DNA of 8,293 nucleotides, from positions 1-8,293 of the forward strand of contig PAXU01000110.1 in the NCBI GenBank assembly GCA_002714565.1. Reading direction: 5' to 3'. Both the position numbers and the translations under genes were made by a program. How positions within the stretch are numbered: the first letter of the stretch is position 1; each line of letters opens with the position of its first letter. Below are positions 1 through 6,200 of the stretch, piece by piece. The notes under the pieces are model-generated. The model worked only from the letters and a program-made list of their open reading frames with translations. It ran no database searches and was not told the origin of the DNA. This DNA comes from Rhodopirellula sp. (GTDB lineage Bacteria; Planctomycetota; Planctomycetia; Pirellulales; Pirellulaceae).

Positions 1-201
1 AACCGTGACAAAATCCTGATCGCCACTTCCAAGCCCTAGCGATACACTGTCTGCATAGAGAAGAAGTTCGCCATCCTGTTTCTCGAATGCGAAATTACCG
101 TCTAGTGTTTGGCCGGCTATGTCCATTGACACGCCAACGGCGCTGACCTTAAGGCTGTCAGTAGCATCTTCTATTTCGATCGCATCGCCAAATTCTGCGG
201 G
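1..201 (-). repeat. Repeat unit 20 (first 67 residues, cut by the window edge)
   Basis: The anchor is changed to PAEFGDAIEI, followed by SMDIAGQ and TLDGNFAFEK, a clear strand pair, and VSLGLGSGDQ of the second half. The frame is still open at base 1, so the array continues beyond the window. Confidence 0.8.
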
Positions 202-3200
202 AATTTGAATCGCGTATCCATCGCCATTGGAATGCTCGGCTAGATCAAAATTGGCTCCAAATGACAATACCTGCACCCCGAAAGTGCCGTCAAATGAGAC
301 TTCAGGAATGTTGATTGCGACATTTGCCTGAAGCTCGCCGACAAAGTAGTCGGATGCGTTGATTAGATAGCCATTGATGTCGCTGACATTAACATAGTCT
401 GCCTGATTGCCTCCGAGTGTCATGCTTCCGTCTGAAACTTGAAGCGTCACTAAGTCAGCATCCCCAGCGTATTGTTCAAATGCAATGTTGCCACTGATTG
501 TTTGACCGGCAATAGTCAAACCGGCATTTTCGCCTGTAATTTTTACGTATGGCCCTGCAGGTGCATCAATCGATATGACTTCGCCATTAACCGTCATTGA
601 CTCCTGAATGGCTGTGTCAGTGTTGTTGATTAGGCCACTGAATGTGCCGGTGATTTCGAATAGCTCAGAGGTACCTATCGAGACAGTACCTTCAACGGAC
701 ATAGCCGTGCCCGCGGAAGTCTTTACGAGCAAACCAGATGCAGATGTTAATGAAGCGATCGGTTGATTTGCAGGGCCAAGTTGAATATCCGCACCACTGA
801 TCGCAGCTTTGACAATTTCGTCGCCATCTGCAGTTGTGACGCTTTCAAATGCAAAGTTGGCGGCGACTTTGACATTTTCAACCACAAGATCTAGATCATC
901 AATATTAATCTTGAAGTATGGGCCGGCAGCAATGCTTAGGCCGAGTGTATCATCAACGACCGCTTGTGTCGTATTGTTGAACGTGACAGTTGCGGTTAGC
1001 GATGCACCAGGATCGTTAAGTGAAATATTGTCGCCAAGGCCGAGTGCAACATTTTCCACAGTGATTTCACCGGCTACACCATTACTGCTAGAAATTAAGG
1101 CAAACTGTCCGTTGGCAAGAGTTATTGTTCCATCGCCAAAGTTTAGTCCGATGTTATCGCCGGTGATTTTTAGAGTTTCACTTGCTGCGCCGTTTATTGT
1201 GACGCTATGCGTTTCAACTAAGAAAGTGCCAGTAATCGACTGACCAAGTACCGTTAAGCTGCCGGGGGTAGCATTCGATCCGATTTGTACTTGAGTGAAT
1301 GTTCCAGAATCAAGATTCAGTGCTACGCTTTCATTACCAAGATCAAAGTTCAAATTGTAAGGATCAGGGGTCTCATTGAAGGCTATAGAAATCTCACCTT
1401 CAAACTCAACACCGGGAACATCAATACTAACGTTCCCAGTTAGTCGTCCAGCCTTTTGGCCCGATGGCTCGTCGATAAATACCCCTGAGCCATCAGACAT
1501 GGATATTTGGTCGCCGATTGAGAGGCTGGCGTTATTCACAACGATAACACTTTTTGAATCACCGTCGATATCTACCGTTTCGTAGGAGAAGTCACCAGTG
1601 ATGACAACTCCCCCAACGGTTATTTGCATTCCGCTACCACCAACTCGCACATATGGTCCAGCTGGTAAATCCAATACGATTGTGTCGGAGTTTACGGTGA
1701 TCTCGTCTTGAACCGGTTGAGTGGTTGTGTTTACAGCAACTTCAAGATCGCCACCGAGTCCAAATGCACTTCCGACTTCGACACTGACATTTGCCGAAAT
1801 GTTTCCAGCTAATCCGTTATCGGTGAGCAATAGATAGCTGGAGCCATCAGTGAGTTCCATTCCAGCCACATTAGCTTGTATGTCCTCGCCAATGATTCGA
1901 ATTCGTCGATCGCCAAAGCTGTTGGTTGATTGCTCAAACACAAACAAACCGTTTAGATTTTGATTGAGGCCGTTAGGGTCGATAGTGAAGCTTTGGGCTT
2001 CACCTCTGGCATCAGCTGTGAATCGTATATATGGTCCCGCACTTACACTTAGGGTTTCGGTGCTACCGTCTGCTAGGACGAAATTCTGATTAACACCTAT
2101 CGGCATTGTGTTGAGAGTCAGACTATATGTCGCATTTAGTGCAAATGGTACAGATGGATTCAGATCGACCTGTCCTATAGTTAAATTCGCGGCAATACCA
2201 TCACCATTGACGACTAAGAATCCATCGATGTCTGATACGGTAATCAGTGGTGTGTCTGTTGCTGCACCGAGTGTCAGCGTAGCATCCGATAGTGCAGCGG
2301 TAACGACTCGTTGACCATTATCTTGAGTTGTCTGCTCAAATTGCAGTGCATTGAATTCAAGACGCTGCCCGGCAATTTCAATATATGCTGCCTCACTCGA
2401 AGAGGCGGGTACAGAGTTGACATCGGTGCTTGCAAAGGTGTGGCCGCCAGGTAATGTGTCATCGTCTATCCATCTGAGATCGGTGTCACGTTCACCGTTG
2501 GTGGCGATATATTGCGTCACAGTAACCGTATCAATAGTGCTTTCCGTCCGGATTTCACTGCTAGTCACCGTTACGATTACGTTAAGTTCGGCTAAAGAAT
2601 TGCCCGTTGTGGCAACGATAGCATTGGCGATGTCTAACTCGAGATCATCATAAGTCACGTTAGTATTGGTATCATCAACAGCAACAGTTATTTCTGTGTC
2701 AGCCGTTTGTTGATTTGTTAGCTGGTAACTGAGAGTGAACGATAAATCATCGGACAGACGAGAGCCCGTATCTACTTGTTTGATGCCATATACTGCGCCG
2801 TCGAGTTCTACGGCGATATCAATGTCGTTTGCACCTGCCGCATCTTCATCATGATCACCGAGGTCAATCGATATGGCATCAGTGGATCCATCAGATAGTG
2901 CCACTCCACTGGCAAATCCAAGCCAATCTCCATTTTCATCGTGACCGCGATTAATGTAGTAGAAATCTTGTGCATTTTCGGTGCTAACGGCCAAGTCGAG
3001 CAATCCGTCCGCATTGATATCTGCAGAATCGATCCATGTGGAATCTAGTGCCTGTCCGCTGACGGTAGTCGTTTGTGCTTGATCAAATAAGTCACCAGAG
3101 CCGTCACTCAGATAAATGCGATCCCCGCTGCCATAATTTGCGACGACGATATCGGCAAATCCATCACCATTAAGATCACCAATTGTTGACGCACGAGTGT

Positions 3201-6200
3201 TTTCAGATTCAATACCGATAGCCGTCGGAATAATGTCTTCGTATGAGCCGTTATTAGGTGGACCAATATAGAGTAGGTTTGGACCATCACTGAAGGAGAC
3301 GACCATGTCCGTATCTTCGCCGTCACCATTAATATCACCAAACGTAACTGATGTAGCATTTCCGGTCGCTGTTGTAACAGCAGATACATCAACTCGGATA
3401 TATGGCCCCGCAGGTACTGTGAGCGATTTGTCATCTATCCCGTCGTTATTCGTGTCCCAGTTAGCATCCAGTTGTTGGTCACCAGTATTGACCGAGACTT
3501 CGAATTGACCTGAAACCGTTGCTCCTGGGATACTGACACTCATCGTACCGGTTAGATATCCACCAACGCCATCATCGGTGACGATCAAATCCCCATTACC
3601 ATCACTCAGTGACAGGTAGTTTACACTACCATCACCGATTCCAACCTGAGCGTTTGTTACTGTCAGGCGGGTAAGGCTATCCTGATTTGCGGTAGTCAAT
3701 TTCTCGAAGGCGAACGAGCCACTGATTGATTGCCCAGCGATTATCAGTTTGGCATCATCCGCAGCGACTTTCACGTACGGCCCCTCTGGCAGGCTTAAAG
3801 TCGTTGTTTCATTGCCGACGGTGAATTGCTCGTTAACAGCGATGTAGTTGTTGTCTTCGTCTTGTAAGTTGTTGATTGCCAGGCTGTATGTGCCCGAGAT
3901 TTCAACGTTGTCGCCGAAGTCTGCATCAAGCATGACCGCAGAACTGCCTGCAATGCCTGTATCGGTTAGCAGGAACTGTCCATTACCATCAGATACCGAA
4001 ACGATTCCAAGATCAGCAGAAATATCTGAAACGGTGATTCTGACAGCCTTCGGTGCTTCTTCAGCAATCGATTGTCCACTGGCAGCTAGAGTGGATTGCT
4101 CAATGCTGAAGTTTCCGGAAATTGTAGTGTCAGCAATATCCAGACTAGCCGTATCTCCTTCTACACCTGTTATGTCAACGCGAACATATGGTCCTGCAGG
4201 TATAGGTGTTGTTGCAATATCGGCATCATGATCAACAGCAGTGGAGCCGGTGTTTACCCTAAGTCCAATCACGGCACCGTGTAAGTTAACAGCATCGGTT
4301 GCGAGTTCAATCTGGCCAATCGTTAAGTCGCCGGCGATTCCTGAATCGGACATCAGCATATCACCATCGATATTTTCAGCTACAAAGGTGCAGTTGGCAT
4401 AATCCGATGGTGTATCACAGTCGGTGCCTAGCAGCAGCACAGCATCACTTACTGAAACTTGCAGTTCTGAGGCATTTTCAGCCGCTGTATAGCTTATAGA
4501 TAAGTTGCCGGTATCGGGGATATGTAATAATTGGCCTAACAGATCGATAGTAATGTCGTTACCCGACAGCGATTTAATATTTGCACTGATGGATTGATCG
4601 TTTGCAGCATCACCGTCACCAAAATCTAAAACTTGTTGCTGTCCAGTTGTATTGACACTGACTTCAACGGAGTTTGCAGCAAGAGTTATGTCTGGGATAC
4701 CCAGAATCTGAAGCGTACCCGATGCATACATTGCATGTTGCTGTCCAATTTTCCGTGCATGCAAAGAAACATTTGTGACGAGGAAACCACGTGCTGCTGG
4801 ATTTACCTCTCCATCGATTAATCCGGGCCCCTGCCCAATGAACAGCGTGCCGGAATCGTCATCGATGATTAGATCGGTTCCATTCCAGCTGCCGCCAGCC
4901 TCGATCATGATAAAGTCACCGATGTTCATCGAAACATCAACATCAGTAAACTCGAAAATGTTATCTACAGTTCCGTTGTTGTCAGCATCGGTTGGGGCAT
5001 CAAAAACAATCTCAAATGATTTTGCACCTACCGTAACTGTTTCATTGACAGCCAGTTTGCTGGTGTTGAATCGGGCTGACATGCTGACCGCAAACGATTC
5101 TCCCCCGAGATTACCAGAAGCAATGCCTGCGATACCACCAGTTGTTGAACCATTTCCAGGTATTACAACAATCGCACCTTCACCACTACCAAGTGTTTGT
5201 CCATCGTAGGAGACCGATAGGCCAGCAATACCGACCTCTACTTGCTTAGACCCATCGAGCAGGGTTGATTCTTCAAAGCTGTATTCGCCATTCAGCGATA
5301 TGCTGTAGAATGAGACATATGACGACTGACCTAGGGCATCATCTAGAACATCAACTCTTGTATACGGTCCTGCAGGGATTTCAGTGTTTCCATCTGAAAG
5401 TGTGGCTGGTACCGCTGTTGAATTGACCAGAATTTCTGCCCGGGCAATGGAAACAACTAAGTCTGAACCTAGTGAGATACTGCTGTCGTTAACTTCAGCT
5501 TTTCCGTAGAATCCGGTATCACTGATCGTGAATTCCGCGTTGTTAGCGGTCACATCGACGATATCACCGCCTAATATAATGTTCAAATCCGTGGCGTTGA
5601 GGCGAAGGGTGTCATCACCATTTTCCGCTATAGAAACTGTTGCTGCGGTAAGAATTTGTTCGGCAATTACAAATTCAACGGTTTCGCCCAGAGCGACGTA
5701 ACCGGGGTCAATCTGTATCGATTCACCGCCCACTTCGATTGTTTGCAAGCTGTCTGTTGTATTAAATCTGAGTTCCCAGTTATCAGCGTCTACAGATACT
5801 CCAGGGATGTCTATTTGCGCTGTTCCAGAAACGGCACCATAAACGGTCGCATCAGCAGGTGGGTTCTGAGGTGGAGCCCGCAGCATAACAACAGATCCCG
5901 ATAAATCCGTCAAGTTAACAACGTCTGTACCGTTCACTTGTAATTTTAAGCCCGCATCCTCGAACATGATTTCAAGGATAGTAGCGTTTCCAACCTGCTG
6001 TTCGCTAAAGCTAAATTCACCCGTTGCGGTAAATAGGTCACCCAGCGTGACCTCAAGATCCGAACCGGTAAATTTGAAGTAAGGGCCGGCATCCAGATCA
6101 AACTCAACTTCTGAACCATCGATAGTGATGTTCTGACTAATTGCTTCATCTAGTTGATTGAACTCAATAGCAACTGCTCCGGACACCGCCAAACCTGGAA

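Larger units (their letters stand above)
2392..3360 (-). other. Inserted segment with FG-GAP repeats inside repeat unit 14
   Basis: About 323 residues interrupt a repeat unit between its anchor strand (PAGPYIRVDV) and its GQ strand pair (IEIAGQRLEF). The first part holds four FG-GAP/VCBS-like repeats, the second a beta-rich segment of about 75 residues, and the third a linker with WIDDDTLPGGHTF. The frame is continuous through both junctions. The composition is as acidic as the host repeats, so nothing suggests a recent transfer. FG-GAP repeats in other proteins bind calcium and form beta-propeller blades; a displayed ligand-binding module is an inference. Confidence 0.78.
2044..3414 (-). repeat. 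Repeat unit 14 (457 residues, split by an insertion)
   Basis: The unit opens with PAGPYIRVDVSAVTTATG (about 3361-3414), is interrupted by roughly 320 residues carrying FG-GAP repeats, and resumes at about 2391 with AAYIEIAGQRLEFNALQFEQ, the second strand pair of the same unit. The second half is regular: ATLTLGAATD, VSDIDGFLVVNGDG, IAANLTIGQ and LTLNTMP. Removing the insertion leaves a unit of roughly 134 residues, in line with its neighbours. Confidence 0.78.
4201..4599 (-). repeat. Repeat unit 11 (about 133 residues, holds the only cysteine pair)
   Basis: The anchor is lost, but strands SANIKSLSGNDITIDLLGQ and LSISYTAAEN fit the first half. The second half has VSDAVLLLG, a cysteine-bounded loop, then MLMSDSGIAGDLTIGQIEL, LHGAVIGLRVNTG and an acidic linker VDHDADIA just before the next anchor. 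Boundaries are approximate at the high-coordinate end. Confidence 0.55.

Noticed and set aside
809..1243. Plus-strand open frame of 144 codons
   Set aside because: It is fully antisense to repeat units 17 and 18, its YGPAG motif is the mirror of the conserved anchor, and the minus-strand frame shows clear repeat homology. No credible ribosome binding site or domain supports it.
2809..3336. A complete seven-bladed integrin-like propeller
   Set aside because: Only four calcium-loop repeats can be seen, the fourth irregular, and both flanks return to other sequence types, so a full propeller cannot be claimed.
3108..3434. Minus-strand open frame of 108 codons in another phase, over the FG-GAP region
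   Set aside because: The FG-GAP loops DINGDG and DLNGDG are in the long frame; this one is an out-of-frame reading that repeats only because the underlying codons do.
3430..3456. RTX nonapeptide calcium repeats (GGxGxDxUx)
   Set aside because: The acidic loops present are single D-x-[DN]-x-[DN]-G types. I found no tandem GGxGxD nonapeptides anywhere in the window.
4775..5209. Plus-strand open frame of 144 codons
   Set aside because: It is antisense to units 9 and 10 of the giant frame, low-complexity Ser/Pro/Thr-rich, and without any recognisable domain.
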